Assembly (NCBI GenBank): GCA_913056415.1
Contig: CAJXNA010000044.1
Location: 1-11,303, forward strand
Source: an uncultured Chloroflexota bacterium
GTDB lineage: Bacteria > Chloroflexota > Dehalococcoidia > SM23-28-2 > RBG-16-64-32
Length of the DNA stretch: 11,303 nucleotides
Direction of reading: 5' to 3'
The translations under genes were made by a program, and so were the position numbers. Below are positions 1-6,252 of the stretch, piece by piece. The notes beneath the pieces are model-generated. The model was not told the origin of the DNA. It searched no databases and saw nothing but the letters and a program-made list of their open reading frames with translations. Numbering within the stretch: position 1 is the first letter of the stretch; every line of letters begins with the position of its first letter.

Positions 1-25
1 GCGCCGGAGAGAAGCGCGGCCGCTC

Positions 26-364
26 TCACAGGTCCTTGACCGGCTCCGGGAACTCACCCTCACGGGCGGCGTCGATCATCTTCTTCGCCTCCTCCGGCAT
101 CTCGATGCCCGACTCCTTGAACTTGCGCTCCGCCCAGCGGCCGATCTGGCGCGGGTCCTTGTAGTCCTCCAGCCGCTTCGGCTCCGAGCCGTAGTCCTCA
201 AGAATGGTCGATTCCGAGCGGTGGTAGGCGAAGCCGGAGATGACCCGCTCCAACTGCTTGGAGTCGCACGCCTTGCAACGGGCGTCTGGGGAGGAGCTCA
301 GCGTCTTCTGGAAGACGCTGGTCAGCCGTCCGCACTTCCGGCACTTGTACTCGTAGATCGGCAT
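26..364 (-). CDS. FmdB-family zinc-ribbon protein (first of a tandem pair)
   Basis: A 112-residue protein starting MPIYEYKC, the hallmark of the FmdB/CxxC regulatory-type zinc ribbon family. Four cysteines, C8, C11, C30 and C33, form two CxxC knuckles that should bind one zinc ion. A DPR...RW motif follows at residues 70-77, then a charged helical C-terminus. The family is small, soluble and cytoplasmic. Its biochemical role is poorly known; the name comes from a putative regulator of formamidase genes, so no function should be assumed. It begins 2 nt after the stop of the paralogue at 367-735 and is the last gene seen in this minus-strand operon. The two proteins align without gaps over the first 77 residues, which points to tandem duplication. 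The family call is secure; the role is unknown. Confidence 0.85.
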   Translation of the reverse strand: MPIYEYKCRKCGRLTSVFQKTLSSSPDARCKACDSKQLERVISGFAYHRSESTILEDYGSEPKRLEDYKDPRQIGRWAERKFKESGIEMPEEAKKMIDAAREGEFPEPVKDL

Positions 365-366
365 CG

Positions 367-735
367 TCAGTCCTCGGCAAAGGCGTCGTCGCCGCCATCG
401 CCGTCGCCCAAGTCGTCAGGCATCTCACCGGCCTCCATTCGCTCCAGATCCGCCTCCGCCTCCGCGTCCAGCGGCTCCCCCATCTGGCGGCTCATGCTAC
501 GCACCCAGCGGGCCATGGAGCGCGGGTCGTTCTCGTCCACGTCCCCCAGGCTGGACTCGTCGAGGCTGGCGAAGGCGTCGTCCTCGGAGCGGACAACGGC
601 GACTCGAGAGATGAGGCGAGACATATCGTTCGAGCCGCAGTGCGAGCAGACGGCCTCAATTTCGCCGCCGATGCTGCGGGTGAACACGGACGTGCGTCGG
701 CGGCAGCGCCCGCAACGGAACTCGTAGATCGGCAT
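367..735 (-). CDS. FmdB-family zinc-ribbon protein (second of a tandem pair, acidic tail)
   Basis: A 122-residue paralogue of the protein at 26-364. It starts MPIYEFRC and has cysteines at the identical positions C8, C11, C30 and C33, plus the same DPR...RW motif at 70-77. Sequence identity outside these landmarks is modest, so the duplication looks old. The C-terminal 16 or so residues are strongly acidic (D/G/E rich), unlike the basic, lysine-containing middle of its sister. The start codon lies 4 nt after the stop of the upstream nuclease gene, so it is almost certainly translated from the same mRNA. The zinc-ribbon fold is well supported. A role as regulator or as a protein- or nucleic-acid-binding adaptor is inference only. 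Confidence 0.84.
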   Translation of the reverse strand: MPIYEFRCGRCRRRTSVFTRSIGGEIEAVCSHCGSNDMSRLISRVAVVRSEDDAFASLDESSLGDVDENDPRSMARWVRSMSRQMGEPLDAEAEADLERMEAGEMPDDLGDGDGGDDAFAED

Positions 736-739
736 TCGC

Positions 740-1492
740 TCACCAGCCCTCCGCCTGGCGACGCTGGGCTATCTCCTCTCGCACCTCGCAGGTGTACAGA
801 TAGGGACAGCCCGCACAGTGAGGCGCTACGTTGGGCTTGAACTTCTTCTCCCTCTCCATATCCTTCACGGTCGCCAGAGCCCCGGCCAGCGCCTGCTTCT
901 TGTCTGAAGACGTGAGTGCGGTCGTCCAGACGGAGCCGTCGTCCAGATACCAGAAGGAGGCGCGAGAGACCGTTCGCTCCAGCTTTCTCTCGACCATTAT
1001 AGCGTAGAGGTGTAGCTGTGAGGGGTCGACGTCGCCGGGGTGGGAGCCGGTCTTGTAGTCGATGATGTGAAGGGTCTTGTCCGGCTCCTCGTCGATGCGG
1101 TCCATGCGACCGAACAGGATGACCTCGGGCGCGATCGGTACCTGGACGTATGCCTCCACCTGAAACGGTTCGGCTCCCAAGTCCTCGCGCTCGGCGAAGC
1201 GCTGGAGGGCGCTAAGGTTACGGTCGTGCAACTCCTGGACCCCCTCCATCCTCAGATAGCGCGGCGAGAGCGCGGCCCAGCGCTCCTCGAACATCGCGAT
1301 GAGCCGCTCCCGGTCGCGCTCCTTTCGGGGGAGCTTGCCGAAGAATTCGTAGAGGACGTTGTGCACCAGCGCCCCCGCCGTATCGGCGACACGTAAGCGC
1401 GCCTGCAGCTTGTCGACGTACTGATAGCGATAGCGCAGGTGGCAGGTACTGAAGACGCGGACCCGCAGCGGCGACAGGCGGAACACAGCCAT
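740..1492 (-). CDS. RecB/Cas4-like PD-(D/E)XK nuclease with probable Fe-S cluster
   Basis: A 250-residue stand-alone nuclease domain of the PDDEXK_1/RecB-AddB-Cas4 type. Visible motifs in order: C17 near the N-terminus; GALVH with H44; GRMDRID with D131; IIDYKTG with D145 and K147; QLHLY (QxxxY) at 159-163; and CAGCPYLYTC with C226, C229 and C235. The N-terminal cysteine plus C-x2-C-x5-C is the pattern that binds a 4Fe-4S cluster in AddB and Cas4 proteins. The ATG at 1492 is preferred over one at 1573: it lies 10 nt after the upstream kinase stop, and the 27 extra residues of the longer form are arginine/tryptophan-rich antisense-like sequence inside the kinase gene. The expected activity is metal-dependent DNA exonuclease or endonuclease. 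No helicase, cas1 or CRISPR repeats are near, so a repair role is more likely than CRISPR adaptation. Confidence 0.82.
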   Translation of the reverse strand: MAVFRLSPLRVRVFSTCHLRYRYQYVDKLQARLRVADTAGALVHNVLYEFFGKLPRKERDRERLIAMFEERWAALSPRYLRMEGVQELHDRNLSALQRFAEREDLGAEPFQVEAYVQVPIAPEVILFGRMDRIDEEPDKTLHIIDYKTGSHPGDVDPSQLHLYAIMVERKLERTVSRASFWYLDDGSVWTTALTSSDKKQALAGALATVKDMEREKKFKPNVAPHCAGCPYLYTCEVREEIAQRRQAEGW

Positions 1493-1502
1493 CAGCCGGC
1501 GC

Positions 1503-2558
1503 CTATCCCCGCAGCGCCGCCACCGACGACCGGTTCGCCACCTCCAGGCCGCGACTCGCCAGCAGCAGGGCATTCTGGCCGATGACCTCGAAGCCGGACC
1601 CCACCGTGCCCCCCGCCAGGAAGCGGGCGTGCATGTTCTCCAGGATGACCGCCAGCTTGAAGTGCGCCAGGACGGTATAGAAGTCCAGGTGGCTCAGGTC
1701 GCGCCCGCTTCGCTCGGAATAGCGAGCCAGCACCTCCTGCCGCGTGAGAAAGCCGGGCAGCGCCGTGACGGCGGTTGAGGCGATGCCCGGCGCGGCCAGG
1801 CCGCCGCCGGCGCCGGGGTCCGCCCAGTACATCATCAACAGACCGACATCGGCCAGGGGGTCGCCCAGGGTAGCCATCTCCCAGTCCAGCACGGCGACGA
1901 TTCGCCCCTCTTTATCAAGAATGCAGTTGTCCAGCCGGTAGTCGCCATGGACGATGCCGCTGCCGCTCTGGGTCGGGAGGGCGGCGGCAAGCCGGCGGGC
2001 CAGCTCCTCGAAGTCGGGCACCTCGCGAGTCTTGACCCGCGTCAACTGCTCGCTGAAGCGCCGCACCTGGCGCTCCAGGTAACCCTCCGGCTTGCCAAAG
2101 TCGCCCAGCCCTACCTCAGCCGGCACGACCGAGTGCAGGTGGACGAGGATGTCGATGAGCTGGTCGGCGGTGCGGCGGCGCTGGGCCTCATCGAAGCGTC
2201 GCGCGAACTCCGCGCTATCGGCGGGCACAAACCCCTCAACGTACTCCATGATGTAGAACGGCGCGTCGTTGACCGTGGTGTCCTCACACAGCGCGACCGT
2301 GCCCGGCACCGGGACGTCCGTGGCGGCCAGCGCCGAGATCACGCGGAACTCGCGCTTCATATCGTGCGCCGTGGGCTGCACGTGGGAGAGCGGCGGGCGG
2401 CGGAGCACCCAGGATCTCCCCTCCGCATGGACGCAGTACGTGAGGTTGGAGCGTCCGTGGCCGATGATCTCGGCCCGCAGCTCATCAACGGAGGCGACGT
2501 TCGCCCTGAACCAGGGAGTCAACCGCTCGAAGTCTATGCCGGGGGCGCTACCGCTCAT
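1503..2558 (-). CDS. APH-fold phosphotransferase, ACAD10/11 N-terminal-like kinase
   Basis: A 351-residue aminoglycoside-phosphotransferase-fold kinase. The glycine-rich nucleotide loop is GHGRSNLTY (33-41), followed by WVLRRPP (50-56), typical of the ACAD10/11-like branch. The catalytic loop is HGDYRLDN (204-211), with D206 the expected base and N211 a metal ligand; DWE at 225-227 replaces the kinase DFG. The start has a GGAGG 9 nt upstream. It heads a minus-strand operon with the nuclease and FmdB genes and diverges from an acyl-CoA dehydrogenase at 2687. In animals the same two domains are fused in ACAD10 and ACAD11, where the kinase is thought to phosphorylate hydroxylated acyl substrates. 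A small-molecule or acyl-CoA kinase role is therefore more likely than antibiotic resistance. The substrate is not visible from sequence. Confidence 0.85.
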   Translation of the reverse strand: MSGSAPGIDFERLTPWFRANVASVDELRAEIIGHGRSNLTYCVHAEGRSWVLRRPPLSHVQPTAHDMKREFRVISALAATDVPVPGTVALCEDTTVNDAPFYIMEYVEGFVPADSAEFARRFDEAQRRRTADQLIDILVHLHSVVPAEVGLGDFGKPEGYLERQVRRFSEQLTRVKTREVPDFEELARRLAAALPTQSGSGIVHGDYRLDNCILDKEGRIVAVLDWEMATLGDPLADVGLLMMYWADPGAGGGLAAPGIASTAVTALPGFLTRQEVLARYSERSGRDLSHLDFYTVLAHFKLAVILENMHARFLAGGTVGSGFEVIGQNALLLASRGLEVANRSSVAALRG

Positions 2559-2615
2559 TGTGCCACACCTCCGCTGAGCATGCCGCTTCCACGAACGATG
2601 GTTCTGCGGGATGAC

Positions 2616-2644
2616 GTGACATTATATTCCATTCCGACTACAAT
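2616..2644 (+). promoter_or_regulatory. Probable sigma70-type promoter of the acyl-CoA dehydrogenase gene
   Basis: GTGACA (2616-2621) and TACAAT (2639-2644) are separated by exactly 17 nt, each one mismatch from consensus. Transcription would start near 2651, leaving a leader of about 36 nt before the ATG at 2687. The element sits in an AT-rich pocket of an otherwise GC-rich region. Confidence 0.6.
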
Positions 2645-2649
2645 CCCTC
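2621..2649 (-). promoter_or_regulatory. Possible divergent promoter of the kinase-nuclease-FmdB operon
   Basis: On the minus strand a perfect TATAAT lies at 2626-2621. No good -35 is present about 17 nt upstream (near 2649-2644), so this is a weaker call than its plus-strand partner. Transcription would start near 2614 and run toward the kinase start at 2558. The -10 box abuts the -35 of the plus-strand promoter, so the two could not easily be occupied by RNA polymerase together. Confidence 0.4.
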
Positions 2650-2686
2650 ACGGTGCCACTGTGGCGCACTAAGGAGGCGATTTGTC

Positions 2687-3910
2687 ATGCCCATCGATTT
2701 TAACCTATCTCCCGAGGTTGAAGAGGTTCGCCAGCGGGTGCGCACTTTCATGGACGCGGAGGTCCGCCCCGTAGAAGAGAAGTTACGCCAAGATAAGGCT
2801 GACCGCAACGCCTACGTTCAAGCCATCGTCGGGTTGCGCAAGAAGGCGCGCGAGGCCGGGCTGTGGAACCCTCATCTGCCGCCGGAGTGGAGTGGCATGG
2901 GGCTGGGCCCCGTGGCGATGGCGTTCGTCTCCGCCGAGGCGGGGCGCACCACTATCGGGCCGTTCGTGATCAACGCTCAGGCCCCGGACGAGGGCAACAT
3001 GCACACCCTGCTCCATTGGGGAACCCCCGAGCAGAAGGAGAAGTATCTTCGCCCGCTATCGGAGGGCCAGTGTCGCTCTTGCTTCTCCATGACCGAGCCT
3101 GAGGTGGCCGGCTCCGATCCCACCCTCATCCAGACCACGGCCGTGAAAGACGGCGACGACTGGGTGCTGAACGGGCACAAGTGGTTCTCCTCCGGCGCCC
3201 ACGGCGCCAGATTCGCCATCGTCATCGCCTGCACGGACCCCGATGCCGACCCGCCGCAGGCGAGGAACTCCGCCTTCCTCGTCGACACGCCCACCGAGGG
3301 CTGGGAGATCGTCCGCGACGTGGAGACGATGGCGGGCCCCGCCAACCATCCCGAGATCCGCATCACTAACTTGCGGGTACCGGCGGACGCCATTCTCGGC
3401 GGCAGAGGCGAAGGCCATCGGCTGGGCCAGTACCGCCTCGGCCCCGCCCGGCTCGCCCACTGCATGCGCTGGATCGGCACCGCCGAGATCGCGCTGGAGA
3501 TGCTCGTAGACCGCGCCATTAAGCGCTACGCTCACGGCTCATACCTGGCCGAGAAGCAGGCGATCCAATGGATGATGTCCGAATCGGCGATGGAGCTGTA
3601 TATCGGCAAGCTCATGGTGTTGCACGCTGCCTACAAGATCGAGAACGGCCTGCCGTTCAGACAGGAGGTCTCGATGGCGAAGGTGCACGTCGCCAACGCC
3701 CTCTGGAAGATCATCGACCGCTCTATCCAGGTGCACGGGGCGCTCGGCTACTCGACCGACACGCCGCTGGAGCGCATGATGCGAAACGCCCGCGCCGCCC
3801 GTCTCGCCGACGGAGCGGACGAGGTGCATATGCAGACGATCGCCCGCAACGTCATCAAGACGTATGAGGAGGACGGCAACACCAGGGCCGCGACCGGCGA
3901 CCTGTTGTAG
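2687..3910 (+). CDS. Acyl-CoA dehydrogenase (ACAD10/11-like branch)
   Basis: A 407-residue FAD-dependent acyl-CoA dehydrogenase, catalysing alpha,beta-desaturation of an acyl-CoA and passing electrons to ETF. The all-helical N-terminal domain spans about 1-125. The beta-domain begins with SCFSMTEPEVAGSDPT (131-146), the FAD/substrate motif, and contains WFSSGA (166-171). The C-terminal helical domain holds QVHGALGYS (348-356) and LADGADEVH (373-381), in which E379 is the likely catalytic base. Length and the late DEVH motif match ACAD11-type enzymes rather than short-chain forms. The start is fixed by AAGGAGG at 2671-2677, 9 nt before the ATG. It diverges from the APH-fold kinase and converges on yraN with 15 nt between stop codons. 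The family is certain; chain length and substrate are not visible. Confidence 0.93.
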   Translation: MPIDFNLSPEVEEVRQRVRTFMDAEVRPVEEKLRQDKADRNAYVQAIVGLRKKAREAGLWNPHLPPEWSGMGLGPVAMAFVSAEAGRTTIGPFVINAQAPDEGNMHTLLHWGTPEQKEKYLRPLSEGQCRSCFSMTEPEVAGSDPTLIQTTAVKDGDDWVLNGHKWFSSGAHGARFAIVIACTDPDADPPQARNSAFLVDTPTEGWEIVRDVETMAGPANHPEIRITNLRVPADAILGGRGEGHRLGQYRLGPARLAHCMRWIGTAEIALEMLVDRAIKRYAHGSYLAEKQAIQWMMSESAMELYIGKLMVLHAAYKIENGLPFRQEVSMAKVHVANALWKIIDRSIQVHGALGYSTDTPLERMMRNARAARLADGADEVHMQTIARNVIKTYEEDGNTRAATGDLL

Positions 3911-3915
3911 CTCGC

Positions 3916-3932
3916 CGGCTACCCGCTAGCCG
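3916..3932. terminator. Small hairpin between convergent genes, possible weak terminator
   Basis: CGGCTA (3916-3921) and TAGCCG (3927-3932) form a perfect 6-bp stem with a 5-nt loop between the acyl-CoA dehydrogenase stop and the yraN stop, overlapping the yraN stop codon. There is no T-run on either strand, so an intrinsic terminator is only a possibility. Confidence 0.25.
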
Positions 3933-4303
3933 CCGGCATCCTCCACCGCGCCCTCAATGTGCTCCAGCGAGAGCACGCGCCCATCGTGGGCCAGCGCCAG
4001 CGCGATCACATCGATACGCTGATCGGCCGGGCAGCCCTCCACGGCCTGCAGGTAAGACTGAGCAGCCGCCAGGATACGCCCCGCCTTGGCAGCCGTCACC
4101 GACTCCGCCGCCGACCCCATAGACTCACCGCGGCGGGTACGCACCTCCACAAACACGAGCGTCCCGCCCCGCTCAGCAATTATGTCGACTTCGCCCTCGC
4201 GAACGCGGAAGTTACGCTCCCGGATACGATACCCTTTCGCCTCCAGGTGTGCCGCGGCGACCCGTTCACCGAAATCGCCCAGGTCACGGCGAGCGCGGGT
4301 CAT
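3926..4303 (-). CDS. yraN: YraN/UPF0102 family putative endonuclease
   Basis: A 125-residue protein of the UPF0102 family, which has a minimal PD-(D/E)XK-like (Holliday-junction-resolvase-type) fold. Visible motifs: GDFGE near the N-terminus (9-13), GEVDII at 37-42 with D40, FVEVRTR at 51-57 with E53 and an arginine (R55) where many nucleases have lysine, and QRIDVI at 95-100. The function is inferred to be nucleic-acid cleavage or processing, but the family is not well characterised. The ATG overlaps the stop of the upstream metallohydrolase by one nucleotide (TGATG), which implies translational coupling. Proximity to rnhB is a common bacterial arrangement; here one gene intervenes. The family call is firm. 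Confidence 0.9.
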   Translation of the reverse strand: MTRARRDLGDFGERVAAAHLEAKGYRIRERNFRVREGEVDIIAERGGTLVFVEVRTRRGESMGSAAESVTAAKAGRILAAAQSYLQAVEGCPADQRIDVIALALAHDGRVLSLEHIEGAVEDAGG

Positions 4304-5244
4304 CAGTACGCTCCCTGCTGTTCGAAGATGCGGCGGGGATTCTCCTCGGTCATGGTGCGTATCTGGTCGTCGCTCACCCCGGCCTCGCGGAGGGCGGGTA
4401 TCACCACCTCCGGGATGAAGCTAAAGTGCCAGTTGGGAGCGGCCTGCCGCATAAGCGCGCTGTCGTACCAGTCGAAATAGCAAGAGGCGTCGTGGGAGAT
4501 GACCATCTTCTCGGCGTAGCCCATCTCGCACAGCCGGGCAATCGTCGCCACGCGCTTATCGGTGGGCAGGAGCATGTCGAGCCCGAAGCGGTCCATGCCG
4601 ATGTAGCTGCCACGATCGATCAGGCGACGCAGGAAGTCGATGTCGTCCGAGTCGCCGCTGTGGCCGATGATGACCCGGCCCAGGTCCACCCCCTCATCCT
4701 CGAAGATGTCCTGCTGCTTGAACCCCACCTGGCTAGCGGCGTGAGTGTGAGTGGAGATGGGGACGCCGGTGGCCCGGTGGGCGCGGGCGGCGGCCCGCAG
4801 CATCTTCTCTACCTGTGCATCGATGCCCGCCTCATCGGCGGCACATTTAATGATGCCCGCATTGACACCGGTATCGACGATCCCTTCCTGGATGTCGCGG
4901 ACGAACAGCTCGGCGGCATGGTCGGCGCTGCGTCCCTTGAAATATCGGGGGACGTCGTAGTAGATGCCGGTGGCGACGATGACCTGCATGCCGGTGCGCC
5001 GCACCACCTCCTGGACGAAGGGGATGTCGCGCCAGTCACCGGGGGTGAGGTCCACCAACGTCTTGACGCCACGGGCCATGACATCATTCACCTTCGCCAC
5101 CGCGTTATCGATCTCCTGCTCACGATCCCACACGGGGAAATTGCTCGTCACCCCCGGCGATTGCACGATGATGTGCTCATGCATGAGAGTGAAGCCCAGG
5201 TCGGCGGTGTCCAGGGGGCCGGACACGGAGTTGACTTCAGCCAT
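4303..5244 (-). CDS. Phosphotriesterase-family metallohydrolase (possible lactonase)
   Basis: A 313-residue amidohydrolase-superfamily TIM barrel of the phosphotriesterase family. The binuclear metal site is complete: H22 and H24 in MHEHI, K133 in GIIKCA (the carbamylated bridging lysine), H166 in STHTHA, H195 in IGHSGDSDD, and D252 in ISHDAS. Known relatives include organophosphate hydrolases, phosphotriesterase-like lactonases and uncharacterised PTE-related hydrolases. Lactone or ester hydrolysis is more likely as the native activity than phosphotriester cleavage, but the substrate loops cannot be assigned here. No signal peptide is seen, so it is cytoplasmic. GGAGG lies 7 nt before the ATG. 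It starts 35 nt after the rnhB stop and overlaps yraN by one base, so it is operonic with both although functionally unrelated. Confidence 0.88.
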   Translation of the reverse strand: MAEVNSVSGPLDTADLGFTLMHEHIIVQSPGVTSNFPVWDREQEIDNAVAKVNDVMARGVKTLVDLTPGDWRDIPFVQEVVRRTGMQVIVATGIYYDVPRYFKGRSADHAAELFVRDIQEGIVDTGVNAGIIKCAADEAGIDAQVEKMLRAAARAHRATGVPISTHTHAASQVGFKQQDIFEDEGVDLGRVIIGHSGDSDDIDFLRRLIDRGSYIGMDRFGLDMLLPTDKRVATIARLCEMGYAEKMVISHDASCYFDWYDSALMRQAAPNWHFSFIPEVVIPALREAGVSDDQIRTMTEENPRRIFEQQGAY

Positions 5245-5279
5245 GCGCGATCCTCCGTGAAGAAGCTCGTCCGCAGCGA

Positions 5280-5918
5280 TTATACAGGGTCGCGGGCGGC
5301 CACCATCTCCCTCACCGGATTGAAGGAGCGGCGATGGAGATCGCAGGGCCCCAGCCGGCGCAACGCCTCCAGGTGCTGACGAGTGGCGTACCCCTTGTTC
5401 CGGGCGAAGCCGTAGCCGGAGAACCTGTGGTCATGGCTCTCCATGTAGCGATCGCGGGCGACCTTGGCGACGATAGAGGCGGAGGCTATGGAGATGCAGC
5501 GGGCGTCACCACCGATTATGCCCTTATGAGGCAGTGAGCACGCACGCAGGGATAGAGCATCGATGAGCAGATACTGGGGTCGTCGGTGCAGCTCACCGAT
5601 AGCCCGCAGCATCGCCTGCCGTGTCGCCTCGGCGATGCCGATACGGTCGATCGATGTATGGGAGACGAATCCCACTGCCGCAGCCAGGGCATCTCGCCAG
5701 ATGTAGGTGGCCAGCTCCTCACGCTCGGGCGGGCTCAGCTCCTTACTGTCGCGGACATGGAACAGCCAGCGAAAATCGGACCTTGGGGAGAGGATTACCG
5801 CCGCGGCCACCACCGGCCCGGCGAGAGGGCCACGGCCGACCTCATCCACCCCGGCCACCAGATCGAGGCCCTGAAGCCATTGGAGCCGCTCCTCTGCGAG
5901 GTTAGGGACCAATCGCAT
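5280..5918 (-). CDS. rnhB: Ribonuclease HII
   Basis: RNase HII cleaves the RNA strand of RNA:DNA hybrids and removes single misincorporated ribonucleotides from DNA. Landmarks, numbered from an upstream ATG at 5981: VAGVDEVGRGPLAGP (42-56) with D46 and E47, RDSK (77-80), LLID with D141, GGDA, then SIASASIVAKVARDR (164-178) with D177, and NKGYAT. The DEDD catalytic set is complete. The start is uncertain. ATG 5918 gives 212 residues beginning MRLVPNLAEE, which matches where related proteins begin, and it follows a TTGACA promoter-like element. ATG 5981 adds 21 residues of less typical codon use, preceded by an AAGGA only 2 nt away. I prefer 5918, moderately. It heads the rnhB, metallohydrolase, yraN operon. 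Confidence 0.9.
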   Translation of the reverse strand: MRLVPNLAEERLQWLQGLDLVAGVDEVGRGPLAGPVVAAAVILSPRSDFRWLFHVRDSKELSPPEREELATYIWRDALAAAVGFVSHTSIDRIGIAEATRQAMLRAIGELHRRPQYLLIDALSLRACSLPHKGIIGGDARCISIASASIVAKVARDRYMESHDHRFSGYGFARNKGYATRQHLEALRRLGPCDLHRRSFNPVREMVAARDPV

Positions 5919-5929
5919 GGCGTTGCCCC

Positions 5930-5959
5930 ATACTATCTGGGACCACGACTGTTTGTCAA
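5930..5959 (-). promoter_or_regulatory. Possible rnhB operon promoter
   Basis: On the minus strand a perfect TTGACA (5959-5954) is followed after 18 nt by TAGTAT (5935-5930), which matches TATAAT at four positions. The predicted transcription start would be near 5923, only about 5 nt before the ATG at 5918, so the message would be nearly leaderless. The -35 is one arm of an inverted repeat whose other arm contains a plus-strand TTGACA. Confidence 0.4.
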
Positions 5960-6004
5960 CAAGCGTAAGCGTTTTAGCCATTTTCCTTCGCTATCGCTTG
6001 ACAA
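5953..6004. repeat. Imperfect inverted repeat between rnhB and the tautomerase gene
   Basis: TTGTCAA (5953-5959) and TTGACAA (5998-6004) are perfect inverted copies. The inner flanks, AAGCGTAAGCG (5961-5971) and CGCTATCGCTT (5989-5999), are also inverted copies with 9 of 11 matches. The outer arms each contain a -35-like TTGACA pointing outward, so the repeat may simply be two divergent promoters, or an operator shared by them. Confidence 0.5.
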
Positions 6005-6026
6005 CGAGTAGTCGGCAAACTAAGTT
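5998..6026 (+). promoter_or_regulatory. Possible promoter of the tautomerase gene
   Basis: A perfect TTGACA lies at 5998-6003, and 17 nt later comes TAAGTT (6021-6026), a poor -10. Transcription would begin near 6033, giving a leader of about 28 nt. The -35 is convincing; the -10 is not. Confidence 0.35.
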
Positions 6027-6060
6027 GGGGTCATCACCGTATTCTGCTACGGAGGAAGCT

Positions 6061-6252
6061 ATGCCCGTCGTTCGAGTGGAGATGTGGACTGGACGCACAC
6101 ACGCCCAAAAGCAGGAGCTGGCGAGGGTGATAACAGAGGCGATGGTCAACATCGCTCACACCACGCCCGAGGCGACGATCGTTATATTTGAGGACATCCC
6201 GAAGGAGAACTGGGCCCAATCCGGCACCCTCGCTTCGGAGATGGAGACCTAA
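6061..6252 (+). CDS. 4-oxalocrotonate tautomerase-family protein
   Basis: A 63-codon protein that becomes 62 residues after Met removal, the classic size of a 4-OT monomer (beta-alpha-beta fold, normally a hexamer). Numbered from the exposed proline, P1 is the catalytic base and R11 in TGRT is conserved. Position 50 is tryptophan in IPKENW instead of the usual phenylalanine, and position 39 is isoleucine where canonical 4-OT has arginine. Such substitutions occur in YwhB/DmpI-like members, so tautomerase activity is likely but the substrate may differ from 2-hydroxymuconate. The start is set by GGAGG at 6051-6055, 5 nt before the ATG, and by the need for proline at position 2. A longer in-frame opening from 5917 is not the gene. 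It stands alone, divergent from rnhB, with no aromatic-degradation neighbours. Confidence 0.88.
   Translation: MPVVRVEMWTGRTHAQKQELARVITEAMVNIAHTTPEATIVIFEDIPKENWAQSGTLASEMET

Noticed and set aside
1493..1573. Extended N-terminus of the PD-(D/E)XK nuclease from ATG 1573
   Set aside because: It overlaps the kinase 3' end and encodes Arg/Trp-rich residues unlike the family; ATG 1492 directly follows the kinase stop.
1947..2672. Plus-strand open frame opposite the APH-fold kinase
   Set aside because: It is a shadow of the kinase gene, whose catalytic loop and operon position are clear.
4249..5379. Long plus-strand open frame (376 residues) opposite the metallohydrolase
   Set aside because: It is antisense to a gene with a complete metal site, resembles no family, and results from GC-rich codon usage.
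5917..6252. A 111-residue version of the tautomerase starting upstream
   Set aside because: It would bury the catalytic proline inside the chain and runs through the promoter region; ATG 6061 has GGAGG and gives the classic 4-OT length.
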